Part shown: piece after piece, positions 37,573 to 45,844 of the stretch
How positions within the stretch are numbered: position 1 is the stretch's first letter
Layout of the letters: each line of letters opens with the position of its first letter
Origin: JAGQPD01 sp020426865
GTDB taxonomy: Bacteria; Planctomycetota; Planctomycetia; Pirellulales; Pirellulaceae
NCBI GenBank assembly: GCA_041399065.1
Contig: JAWKTN010000001.1
Coordinates: 1,178,001 to 1,242,000, forward strand
Length of the DNA: 64,000 nucleotides
Direction of reading: 5' to 3'
Made by a program: the position numbers and the translations under genes
The notes under the pieces: model-generated
Seen by the model: the letters and a program-made list of their open reading frames with translations, nothing else
The model's database searches: none
What the model was told of the DNA's origin: nothing

Positions 37573-37720
37573 TTGTTTCAACGTTCACGGCAACGCCCAT
37601 GCGTTGTGTTGACCTGGCCACCTTTTGTAGCTTCGCCAGCGGACACTTGTCGGCGATTGGTCCATCCCTTACGATCGGGGGCACTGATCAAGTTTGGGAC
37701 CATCTTCGAGAAGGATCAAC

Positions 37721-38533
37721 ATGCGAATCGTACGATACCGAAATGCCGAAGGCAGCGCTGTTTATGGCGTCGAGTCGTCGGCCAATCAAGCGCGGCGGAT
37801 CAAAAGTGAACTCTACGCGTCGCGCGACGGATGGCAGATTGCGGCGGAAAATGAGCCGATTGTTGAGCGTCTGGCCGCGGTTGATCCGGTGAATATTCTC
37901 TGTATTGGCCTGAATTATCGCGAGCATGCGACCGAATCCGGCATGGAGTTTCCCAAAAACCCGGTATTGTTCATGAAGCCGACCAGCTCCGTGGCGGCTC
38001 CCAATCAGCCGATCTTGATTCCCAAATGTTGCGACGCGGCAGGAGAGGTCGACTACGAATGTGAGCTGGCAGTGGTCATTGGCAAAGCCGCTCACAATGT
38101 CTCCGAAGCCGACGCCTTGGATTATGTTTTCGGCTACACGTGTGCCAACGACGTGTCGGCACGCAAATGGCAGATGAACGGCGGCGGGAATCAGTGGATT
38201 CGCGGGAAGAGCTTTGATACCTTCTGTCCGCTCGGACCCGTCCTCGTAACCGCCGACGAGATTCGTGATCCTCAGGGGCTGGCCATTCGCACGATCCTCA
38301 ACGGCGAGGTCGTCCAGGATCATACGACTGCCGACATGATCTTCAGCGTCCGACAGTTGATCGCCTACCTTAGTCAAGACGCGACCCTCTTGCCCGGCAC
38401 TGTGATCCTCACCGGCACGCCGCAAGGCGTGGGCTTCGCCCGCAAGCCACCCTTGTGGTTGAAGGGCGGTGATCACGTGGTCGTCGAAATCGAAGGGATC
38501 GGGAAATTGGAAAACCCCGTCCAAGCGGCCTAG
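37721..38533 (+). CDS. Fumarylacetoacetate hydrolase (FAH) family protein
   Basis: 270 residues; ATG at 37721 with GAGAAGG upstream. Family marks are CIGLNYREHATESG, the metal-binding VDYECELAVVIG, NDVSARKWQ, GKSFDTFCPLGP and ILTGTPQGVGFARKP. It is shorter than the paralogue at 6466-7359 and closer to the common bacterial 2-hydroxyhepta-2,4-diene-1,7-dioate isomerase/oxaloacetate decarboxylase type. The substrate is uncertain. It is convergent with the DUF2784 gene. Confidence 0.9.
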   Translation: MRIVRYRNAEGSAVYGVESSANQARRIKSELYASRDGWQIAAENEPIVERLAAVDPVNILCIGLNYREHATESGMEFPKNPVLFMKPTSSVAAPNQPILIPKCCDAAGEVDYECELAVVIGKAAHNVSEADALDYVFGYTCANDVSARKWQMNGGGNQWIRGKSFDTFCPLGPVLVTADEIRDPQGLAIRTILNGEVVQDHTTADMIFSVRQLIAYLSQDATLLPGTVILTGTPQGVGFARKPPLWLKGGDHVVVEIEGIGKLENPVQAA

Positions 38534-38587
38534 TCCGGAATTCGGTCGACGCGGATCACCTGTTCCCATCGAAGTCAGGCATCAAAG

Positions 38588-39001
38588 TCAGAAGGGCTTT
38601 GCCTTGTACTTTGGAGGTCGGGGTGGGAAGAATACCAACGCAGCGATTACGGCCACGCCGAACAACGTGTATCCAAGCGTAAACACCCACGGGTCGGCGT
38701 CGAAAAACATCGCATCATGCAGCAGATTGGCAACGAACCCGCCGGTGTAGGTTGTCTGACCCGCCAGTCGTCGAAGCTTGTTTTCCCAAATCGTTAGCGG
38801 GCACGTGACGCCACACCACGCTTCGGCAACTACCACCGCAATCATCAATAGGTGAAGGACACGAAACCAGAAGTTGCGAATCCAATTCCAACGCATCGCC
38901 GCGCCGACAATTGTCAGCGCAAGACCCACAATCACAAACGATACATACGCAAAATGTACCGTCACGACCAGATCGGCAAGGATAAGATAGATTAGTCTCA
39001 T
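38588..39001 (-). CDS. DUF2784 membrane protein
   Basis: 137 residues from the ATG at 39001, giving MRLIYLILADLVVTVHFAYV as the first membrane segment; the frame extends upstream but loses the membrane start. Four hydrophobic segments, an AWCGVTCPLTIWENKLRRLAG loop and a final WVFTLGYTLFGVAVIAALVF helix match the DUF2784 family of small integral membrane proteins. Function unknown. Just upstream, on the other strand, the mobile-element region begins. Confidence 0.85.
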   Translation of the reverse strand: MRLIYLILADLVVTVHFAYVSFVIVGLALTIVGAAMRWNWIRNFWFRVLHLLMIAVVVAEAWCGVTCPLTIWENKLRRLAGQTTYTGGFVANLLHDAMFFDADPWVFTLGYTLFGVAVIAALVFFPPRPPKYKAKPF

Positions 39002-39048
39002 GGCGATAACTACGATCCAGCATCGCGGAGTTTTATTCCCACGAATTC

Positions 39049-40620
39049 TTGGTGAACAAGAACCGGTCGAACAGTCGATCGTGTCACATGCACAGATGGT
39101 ACGATGCACAGACTGGTCGCTGGATCAGCGAGGATCCGATCGGGTTCGCGGCTGGGGATGCAAATCTGACGCGGTATGTAGGCAATGCGAGTGCAATCAA
39201 CGTTGATCCGTCGGGCCTAGTCAGCTCCGGGCATCACTTGTTGCCGCAGCAACTTTGGGGGAATATGTTGACGTCGGCCGCCCAGAGGTTCAACCTGAGT
39301 TTGGACGAATTGCACAATGATTCGACCACGGTCACCTTTCATGGCGACTATGACGAGTCGACGCAGGAGAGCTGGCGACGGGGATTGAAGACTTTGGGGA
39401 TCACGTGGGGCCACAATAAGGATCACCGTCCGGACCTGAAGCAATTGCTGTATACCTTGACGGTGACCGAAGACGGTGGAGTTCCGGTCTATTTTACCAC
39501 GCACAGCGGTAACACCGCGGACGACACGACGCACATCAAGACGTGGGAGTTGCTACGGGAGTTAGTAGGAAAGCCCGATTTCCTCTACGTCGCCGACTGC
39601 AAACTAGCATCGACGAAGAATCTGCGCGCGATCGACTCTCGTGGCGGACGATTCATTACCGTACTTCCTCGGACTCGTCGCGAAGACAAAGCATTTCGAC
39701 GTCGCCTGACCGATTCGACCGACGCACTCTCTTGGAAGCTACTCTATGAAATCTGCGATGATGATGGTGATGTCATTGACCGCCTGAGCGTTGTGGACGA
39801 GAACTTTCGGACTTCGGACGGATTTCGTCTGTTATGGTACTTCAGCCAACGAAAGGCGGAGCAAGACGCGAAGACCCGGGTGCGACAATTGGATCAACTA
39901 CATGGCGAATTGCAGGAGTTACAGAAACGGCTTCGCTCCAAGCGTACGCGGTTTCGGAGTCGCTCAAAGGTTGAGCAAGAATTGGAAAAGCTGCTGGCAG
40001 AGTCCCCCGTTTCACACCTTTTGGTAGTTGCCATCCAAGAACACGACGTCGTAACCTACAAGCAAGCGAACCGGGGACGCCCGAGTGCTGAAACTCCCTA
40101 TCTACGGCAAGTGGAGAAACGATACTCGTTGCAGATCGACCCGGACGCAGACAAGCTGTCGGCATGCGCCTTCTCGGACGGCAAGTTCCCGCTGATGACT
40201 AACGTCGATGATCTGGGAGCAGAGGAGATCCTGCGAGCTTACAAGCGGCAGCCGTTTGTGGAAAAACGATTCTCCCAATTCAAGAACGACTTTGCCGTGG
40301 CGCCCGTGTTTTTAAAGGACGTTGCCCGCATTCAGGCGCTGCTAGGTGTCTACTTCTTCGCCCTCATCGTGCAAACACTGCTTGAGCGAGAACTACGATT
40401 ACAAATGAAGAAACGCAAAATCGACGATCTGCCTTTGTATCCCGAGGGTCGCCCGTGTAAGGCGCCGACGACACGCCGTGTCGTCGATCTACTCGAACCT
40501 GTTCAGTTACATGAATTGTGCAAAGGAAACTCAAAGGAGACGCTTGTCACCACACTAAATAAAGCGCAACGGAACGTACTCAGCTTGCTAGGATTTGCGC
40601 CAAACGAATACGGACGATAG
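39049..40620 (+). CDS. RHS-core fragment fused to IS1634-type transposase
   Basis: 523 codons from a TTG at 39049, or 510 from the ATG at 39088; no good ribosome binding site. Residues 16-57 are an RHS repeat-associated core end (RWYDAQTGRWISEDPIGFAA, VDPSGL). From about residue 72 the sequence is an IS4-superfamily IS1634-like transposase without its N-terminal domain. Its DDE residues are Asp in LHNDSTTV, Asp in FLYVADCKLA and Glu in FVEKRFSQFK. It ends LGFAPNEYGR. The join is in frame. It looks like an insertion or deletion joint in which an RHS gene end and an element were joined, leaving one open frame. Confidence 0.8.
   Translation: MVNKNRSNSRSCHMHRWYDAQTGRWISEDPIGFAAGDANLTRYVGNASAINVDPSGLVSSGHHLLPQQLWGNMLTSAAQRFNLSLDELHNDSTTVTFHGDYDESTQESWRRGLKTLGITWGHNKDHRPDLKQLLYTLTVTEDGGVPVYFTTHSGNTADDTTHIKTWELLRELVGKPDFLYVADCKLASTKNLRAIDSRGGRFITVLPRTRREDKAFRRRLTDSTDALSWKLLYEICDDDGDVIDRLSVVDENFRTSDGFRLLWYFSQRKAEQDAKTRVRQLDQLHGELQELQKRLRSKRTRFRSRSKVEQELEKLLAESPVSHLLVVAIQEHDVVTYKQANRGRPSAETPYLRQVEKRYSLQIDPDADKLSACAFSDGKFPLMTNVDDLGAEEILRAYKRQPFVEKRFSQFKNDFAVAPVFLKDVARIQALLGVYFFALIVQTLLERELRLQMKKRKIDDLPLYPEGRPCKAPTTRRVVDLLEPVQLHELCKGNSKETLVTTLNKAQRNVLSLLGFAPNEYGR
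39262..40620 (+). mobile_element. 5'-truncated IS1634-like element
   Basis: The transposase part of the fused frame lacks the first roughly 80-120 residues of the family, so the left end of the element is missing. I could not find matching terminal inverted repeats or a target duplication on either side. Confidence 0.55.
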
Positions 40621-40754
40621 GACCAACGGAAGCAACGGAACAATCGCGTCGCGGTGCCGGCGGGCATAACACACCTGTCGGAAGGACACGCACAACTACC
40701 ATTGTGCCATTCTGCAGTCACACGTCAGAAATTCGGAGAAAATGAATCGGACAT

Positions 40755-41090
40755 GTGCGGAAAGGGAGGTTCAACTATTTAGATGGACCGTATTATGCGT
40801 CATATTACTGGTGGGATTATTGGCCCAACACGTATCGATACTCAGACGAGGACTTGGGCAGACCGTTGTATTTCTTTAATTTTGAACAGCAAGCAGACAT
40901 CGTAGCCGACTATTATATGAATCAAATTGCGGTCGAACATAGGGATCGCGCTAGGTCAACGATTCGTGGTTTTAACACTCAACCTCCTGGCTTAGATGTG
41001 CGCGACTACTACAATACTCATAACCCGTTTATGAAGGATGACTGGGGGTATTCGTATCCAGACGGATGTCCGCGCAAGGCCATTAGGTGA
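40755..41090 (+). CDS. Tyr-rich C-terminal fragment of a toxin or RHS protein
   Basis: 111 codons from a GTG at 40755 without a convincing start. It is rich in Tyr and Trp and has the motif FNFEQQADIVADYY. EQQA-type motifs of this kind occur, from memory, near the ends of RHS and other polymorphic toxin proteins. It lies 134 bp after the IS1634-like transposase whose frame begins with an RHS core, so it may be the displaced C-terminal part of that RHS gene. Whether it is still expressed is unclear. Confidence 0.4.
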   Translation: MRKGRFNYLDGPYYASYYWWDYWPNTYRYSDEDLGRPLYFFNFEQQADIVADYYMNQIAVEHRDRARSTIRGFNTQPPGLDVRDYYNTHNPFMKDDWGYSYPDGCPRKAIR

Positions 41091-41433
41091 GTGCCACGAC
41101 GCTGTAATGACTTTCGGTGATTCGTTTTCACAGAGGTAGATTCACTGAGCATCAAACTCTGTCCTGAGAAAACGTCCGAACGTGAGTTTCCTCGACGTTC
41201 TGTCCAGACTAAGTGTTGTCCTTCGCGCGTCCGAAATGCCAAGCCGATTACGATCATCTTCGCACGTCGATGGCGACCTGCAGTTGCACGCACGACGCTG
41301 CAGCATCCAAGTCAGAAAGCACTATTAAAATACCCGCGACCCTCGTTTCACATCCGTAGCTGCACTGTTAGTTGCGATCGTCACATAATCCCCTATTACG
41401 TGCCGTTCACACATCAAAGGTGTAGGATTAGCA
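41091..41433. other. Intergenic region with no recognised gene
   Basis: 343 bases. A short direct repeat, TCACACATCAAAGGTG, has one copy here (about 41407) and another inside the following gene (about 41549). Nothing else stands out. Confidence 0.35.
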
Positions 41434-41943
41434 ATGAACGCTTGTAAGTATGCGCTAATGTCGCTTTTAACGATAGCTGGTTGTGATTCGATTCCACGCA
41501 CAGTCGTGGTCGTTGAAGATCAGGCGGCAACAGGCGAAGTCGAGAATCACACATCAAAGGTGGATAGCGTCGTTAGGGAAATAGCGACGAAGTTTGGTAT
41601 GCAGGAAGTGCAGAGAGATGCGATTGACGTAACGTTCAGCGACAAGATCGCCGGGCAAGTACCCTGGATTTACATCAAGTGGAGAAGCGGTGGTTTTCCT
41701 GTGACTATAGAGGTCGGCGAGAAGTACGCGAGCTACCGTGGCCCGAAACATCGCGAGTGTGTCGATGCACTCGTTGAGGCAATGAGAGCTGAAGGGTTTG
41801 AACCCGTAGTCGCGAAACAGTCTGCAGACCATCCATCGTCGTTCTGGATAGTAGGCACGTGCACCATATTGGCGATTTTTGCGTTAATTCTCGCCCGACA
41901 TCTATTAATTACGAGAAGACGCCCGTCTGGGGGGTCCAATTAA
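41434..41943 (+). CDS. Small lipoprotein-like membrane protein
   Basis: 169 residues. The N-terminus has LLTIAGC, a lipobox with the Cys at residue 17. The middle is a compact soluble domain of about 100 residues (for example DVTFSDKIAGQVPWIYIKWR). A C-terminal hydrophobic helix (FWIVGTCTILAIFALILAR) and a basic RRRPSGGSN tail give a second anchor. No family is recognised. Its place after the RHS/toxin fragment leaves open that it is an immunity protein, but no sequence feature proves this. Confidence 0.55.
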   Translation: MNACKYALMSLLTIAGCDSIPRTVVVVEDQAATGEVENHTSKVDSVVREIATKFGMQEVQRDAIDVTFSDKIAGQVPWIYIKWRSGGFPVTIEVGEKYASYRGPKHRECVDALVEAMRAEGFEPVVAKQSADHPSSFWIVGTCTILAIFALILARHLLITRRRPSGGSN

Positions 41944-42230
41944 GAGCGATTGACAGCCTGATTGGCGCAGGTGCAGACGGATTCGTGGCGTTGATGCTTG
42001 GAGCCTATAAGCCGAGAAAGGCTTGCTCGTAGCTCAGTAGAGGGGATTTGTGAGGCTGGGTAAGCGCGGCACGCTGTTGGTGCGAGATTGTGTCCGTGAC
42101 ATAGTCACGCTTCCTCTCATGTGACGCGCGGTTGGCGCATGATCGCCGCCCACCGCGCGCACCGTCATCGCTCCTCGGCGTTTCCAGTAACGAACAATAG
42201 GTCGGATCAGGATGTCACGAGTGCCTGGCG

Positions 42231-42720
42231 TCATATGTCGGGAATCAGTCCTTCACAGAGCGGGCCATACTGGACATCGTTGGTGGCCTCCATTGCCGGT
42301 AGGCCGTCGAGCGACTCGTCCATCAAAGCGAGGTACGTTTGGCAATCGTCGAGCGTCGACAGCTGCGTAAAGACTTGCCTGTGAAAGGCAAGCAGGCCCG
42401 CCACGAACCAGTTGGTGGCTTGGACCGTCATCCGCCCCAGCGATTGCATCCCGGGCATCGCACAGCGACGACAGTCCGGTGCGTACGGCTCGCGCGTTGG
42501 CGCCTCCTCTTGCTCTTGTTGCTCGACCGTTTCCTCTTCCGCCGAATCCGCACGTGGTTGATCAGCAGCGTTGCCAGATTCGCTCGGCAATGGAAGGCCG
42601 CACAGCACGCGGCACTTGGCCAATCGCGCGGCACGTCGCTGGGCACTGAAGAGCCCCACGTATCGCACTCGCAGGAATCCTCGCGGCAAGATGTGTAAGG
42701 CGAATCGCTCGACAAAGATT
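42231..42720 (-). pseudogene. IS91-type transposase, C-terminal remnant
   Basis: The minus-strand frame reads FVERFALHILPRGFLRVRYV and continues about 140 residues to a stop at 42231. This matches the C-terminal part of IS91-family (Y2-type) transposases, in which a line like the FLRHVLPKGFHRVRYYG type follows the catalytic region. The catalytic domain with its tyrosines is missing; the homology stops at the repeat cluster near 42720. The Ser/Glu/Gln-rich linker (EEETVEQQEQEEAPTRE) is common in planctomycete copies. The first in-frame start-like codon is a TTG at 42689. Confidence 0.65.
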
Positions 42721-42770
42721 ATGGAAAGATTATGGTAGACCCTCCAAGATTATGGTAGACCCTCCATAGG
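42717..42770. repeat. Left TAGACCCTCCA repeat cluster
   Basis: Two copies of TAGACCCTCCA (42736 and 42756) in a 20-bp tandem unit GATTATGGTAGACCCTCCAA, preceded by two partial AAGATTATGG units. The same 11-mer occurs five times to the right of the RAYT gene, in the same orientation. Confidence 0.8.
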
Positions 42771-43026
42771 CGTCTCCCTATGCGTCAACTTCCGGGTGGG
42801 CTCGCAACGCCCTGGTAACTACGCCCGAGTCAGCAACAGGTCATCGACGGAAACTGCTAGCACTTGTTGCTGCTGGCGCGAAACGGGCGAACCGGGTGCG
42901 ATATTGGCAGAGGGATCAGAAATCTGCCAAGTAATGCGCATGCGGTGGTTGCGTACATGAGTGTACAGCGATATTGTATCTGTACGCTTATAACCTTTTC
43001 CCACTCGTTTCTAGGAGGGTGACACA

Positions 43027-44101
43027 ATGGCACGGCTTCGTTCGCGTGTGTTTGATCCGGCAGTCAAGGGAGTCTATCACTTGTACAACCGCTGTGTGCG
43101 AGGGTTGTTCATGTTGGGGGAGACGGAGCAAGAAGGGGAAGTCGTCAAGTTTCGACGCGGTTGGGTGACCGAGTTGATGCAGCAGATGGTGGCGATCGTA
43201 CTGATCGACATCGCCTTTTTTGCGACGATGGATAACCACGTGCATGTGATTGGGAGGAATCGACCGGGGGTTGGGGGACGCTTGAGCGATCGGGAGGTGG
43301 CGTCGGTGGTTGATCTTGATGCGGATGCGACGGAATGGGACATGGTTGGTGAAGCCGCCGACCGAGGAGCAGATCAATCGGGAGCTGAGTAAGAAACCGC
43401 AGCATGGGACCCGCAAGCCGGGTGCCGGTGCGGAACGGAAACGACACCATAATCGTGCGAGTGAATTACGGGAGCGGCTGGCGGACGTTTCCTGGTTCAT
43501 GGGTGCGTTTCAGGAATGCATCTCGCGGAAGATCAACCGCGACGACGAGAACTACGGGACCTGCTGGTCGGGCCCGTTCAAGTTGGACGAGCTGGCCGAT
43601 GATGCGGCGATCTTGACGTGTGGCGTGTATATTGACTTGAATTGGATTGCAGCGCAGATGGCGGAGACGCCGGAGGAATCGACCGACACCTCGATCGGTC
43701 ATCGCATTGCGATGTTACGGCAGGACGGGAAGGCAGAGGATTCGACGGGCGAATTAGTGGTTGAGATTGATGGTTGGCTGTGTCCATTGGAGTTGCATGA
43801 GGATCGCGACGTCAATGACGAGCGTCACTTCACATCACAAACGGGGAAGCGTGCCTCGGACATGGGGATACTGCCGATGACGTTGATGCACTACATCAAG
43901 TTATTGGACTGGCTTGGCCGCCTGATGCGGACGGGGAAGCGGGGGCGGATCCCCAAGGGATTGCCACCGATTTTAGAGCGGTTGGGTTTTGACACGGACG
44001 GATTTGTGGCGAGCGTTCGGGGGATGGCCGAGTTGTTGGGCAAGAAGTTGGGCGGATCGGCAACGGCGGCGGAACCGTCGGTCAGCGCCTCAGGCCAATA
44101 G
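43027..44101 (+). pseudogene. REP-associated tyrosine transposase (RAYT), frameshifted
   Basis: Starts at the ATG at 43027 after TAGGAGGG and reads ARLRSRVFDPAVKGVYHLYN, then the HUH motif in FATMDNHVHVIGR. This is the Y1 (TnpA-REP) family that moves or maintains REP repeats. After DREVAS near 43303 the frame shifts; the remaining 250 residues continue in the frame of 43310-44101, with LADVSWFMGAFQECISRKIN, YGTCWSGPFK and GVYIDLNWIAAQMAETPEES, all typical of the family. Restoring two bases near 43304 gives VASRWLILMRMRRNGTW. The domain order and length are those of the planctomycete RAYT group. TAGACCCTCCA repeats flank it. Confidence 0.8.
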
Positions 44102-44368
44102 GGCTATCGAGGGGGGCGGATCCTTTCGTCCTCACGCTGGTAATTCTTTTTTTCTATCGCGGATTGGGATCGGCAACCGTCGAGGGCGCTAGCGGTCTGG
44201 TCCGTGCGCGCCATTCTGCACCATTTACGTGTCAGCATCGCATCATTTGCGTCTTCGCGGGCCACTTCTCGCCGAACAACGCCCACCGCCAACATTGCCG
44301 ACCGCGCAATCGCTTCTTCCCAACCGCCCCAGTCTGCGCAGTCCACCCTCCAATCTGCCTCCAAATTA

Positions 44369-44497
44369 TAGACCCTCCACTTACCTTGGCACTTACCTTG
44401 GTAGACCCTCCACTCACTTAGACCCTCCACTCACTTACCTTGGTAGACCCTCCATTTACCTTACTTACCTTGGTAGACCCTCCATTTACCTTGTAGT
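44369..44497. repeat. Right TAGACCCTCCA repeat cluster
   Basis: Five copies of TAGACCCTCCA at 44369, 44402, 44419, 44444 and 44474, alternating with CTTACCTTGG units, so the array reads as CTTACCTTGGTAGACCCTCCA blocks of varied length. It ends at CCATTTACCTTGTAG. With the left cluster it frames the RAYT gene. Confidence 0.85.
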
Positions 44498-44510
44498 CGG
44501 CGCCAAGTGA

Positions 44511-45090
44511 AACCCCATCGTCAAACATCGACGAAATTCCGCCGCGGTGATCGTCGCTCGCCGGATAGGCCCGTTTGCCGAAGGCTGCGAATGGGGTAGT
44601 CCGTTGATCACGTCAATCAGTTGTGCCCGATCATCCAGCTACATTTTCCAATCCTCAACATCGGCAAAATCATCAATGCCGTATTCAAAACTACTGGGCC
44701 TATTTCCGTTCCAGGGTTCATTCAGTTGAAAAAGCCCTCGTGCGCCGGTGGAGTCGATCTTTGCCGAGAGCCAAGAGTTTAGGAACTTAAAGGCGACACT
44801 CGAACAGGTAGGGAATGGAAAAAGGGTCAGCGAAAACAGGGGTGGACGCCAAGCCAGCTCGACTCAGGGACAAACCATCACCCTCTTGGGGGTTACACGT
44901 GGGGACAAGAGTCAGCCGAACCAGGAGTTCGCCGATTCAGCGCCTTTTCGACATTAGAGAATTTGGTGAAAGCGATTAAAGGGGCCAAATCCACCACGGC
45001 GAATCCGGTAAGTGGAGCCACACGCATTAATCCTCAATTCGCCGACGGTACCAAAGCGGGGGCGGCAGTCACGAGCGCCTGCGGAAAAAA
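44511..45090. other. Accessory region with possible gene remnants
   Basis: 580 bases. On the minus strand 44511-44690 reads RAQLIDVINGLPHS and TITAAEFRRCLTMGF, which look coding but have an in-frame stop and no start. On the plus strand 44940-45090 reads SGATRINPQFADGTK. I do not recognise either; both look like decayed fragments. Confidence 0.35.
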
Positions 45091-45094
45091 CTGC

Positions 45095-45131
45095 TTGACA
45101 AATAGTATGGCATATCGGAAAATCCCGATAT
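45095..45131 (+). promoter_or_regulatory. Promoter and palindromic operator of higBA
   Basis: TTGACA at 45095-45100, followed by an inverted repeat ATATCGG (45112-45118) / CCGATAT (45125-45131) that covers the expected -10 region; a -10 match is only weak (GAAAAT at 45118-45123). The palindrome is a fitting operator for the HTH antitoxin. Confidence 0.55.
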
Positions 45132-45149
45132 AGGAATGGGGTTTCCAGT

Positions 45150-45543
45150 ATGCCTGCAACCGAGGTGTTTTTCTATAGGGATGAAGACGGGAGCGTCCCG
45201 GTATTTGACTGGCTGAACGATTTGCTGGAGCGAAATGATCGGGCCTACCGGAAATGCCTAGTCCTCATTGAGCTTCTTGAGCAGCAAGGCCATCAGCTTC
45301 GGCGTCCTCACGCAGACCTGCTGCGAGATGGCGTCTACGAATTGAGAACGCGGGTCGGCTCGGTCAACTACCGAATCCTCTACGGGTTCGTGGGCAAGAA
45401 CGTGGCCCTTCTTGCTGCCGGGCTCACGAAGGAAAAGACCGTTCCAGCGAAAGAGATTGACCGAGCGGATAGAGAAATACAAAGCCAAACCCAAAGCCCA
45501 TCGCTTCAGTTTGGAGGAGGAAGAAAATGGCGAAGACAAATAG
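45150..45543 (+). pseudogene. higB: HigB/RelE-family toxin, probably frameshifted
   Basis: The frame from the ATG at 45150 starts with ATEVFFYRDEDGSVPVFDWL and reads the Gp49/HigB-type signature DGVYELRTRVGSVNYRILYG and KEKTVPAKEID, as in mRNA-cleaving RelE-fold toxins. After about 45460 the frame runs on as a Gln/Arg/Ser-rich tail to 45638. In the next frame ERIEKYKAKPKAHRFSL and EEEENGEDK continue in a family-like way to a TAG at 45541-45543, overlapping the higA start by 17 bases. One extra base near 45459-45468 would explain this. The core up to residue 103 is intact, so partial activity cannot be excluded. Confidence 0.65.
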
Positions 45544-45844
45544 TGCGACAGAGATTCTCAAGCGGACCAGCGGCATCGACCCGGCGAGCGATTCTGAGTC
45601 GCTTCAAATTGCCGATGACTACCGCGTTGCTCAGATGATTTACGATGCCCGAAAGGCTGCTGGGCTCACACAAGCTCAACTTGCTAAAGCAGTCGGAACA
45701 ACACAAAGTACGATTTCTGACCTAGAAGATGCCGAGTACGAGGGGCATTCTCTCACGATGCTTCGAAGAGTTGCTCAGGCCCTCAATCAACGGGTAGAGG
45801 TGCGGTTTGTGCCAGCCGCTCAAGACGTGGCGACTCACGATTAG
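45527..45844 (+). CDS. higA: HigA-family HTH antitoxin
   Basis: 105 residues; ATG at 45527 with GGAGGAAG upstream. A helix-turn-helix of the XRE type lies at about residues 38-90 (KAAGLTQAQLAKAVGTTQST and ISDLEDAEYEGHSLTMLRRV), ending with NQRVEVRFVP. It would bind the toxin and the palindromic operator at 45112-45131. The frame is intact. Confidence 0.88.
   Translation: MAKTNSATEILKRTSGIDPASDSESLQIADDYRVAQMIYDARKAAGLTQAQLAKAVGTTQSTISDLEDAEYEGHSLTMLRRVAQALNQRVEVRFVPAAQDVATHD

Noticed and set aside
44748..44957. 69-codon plus-strand reading frame
   Set aside because: No ribosome binding site, odd composition and a stop soon after; nearby frames look like decayed fragments, so it is listed only as part of a remnant region.
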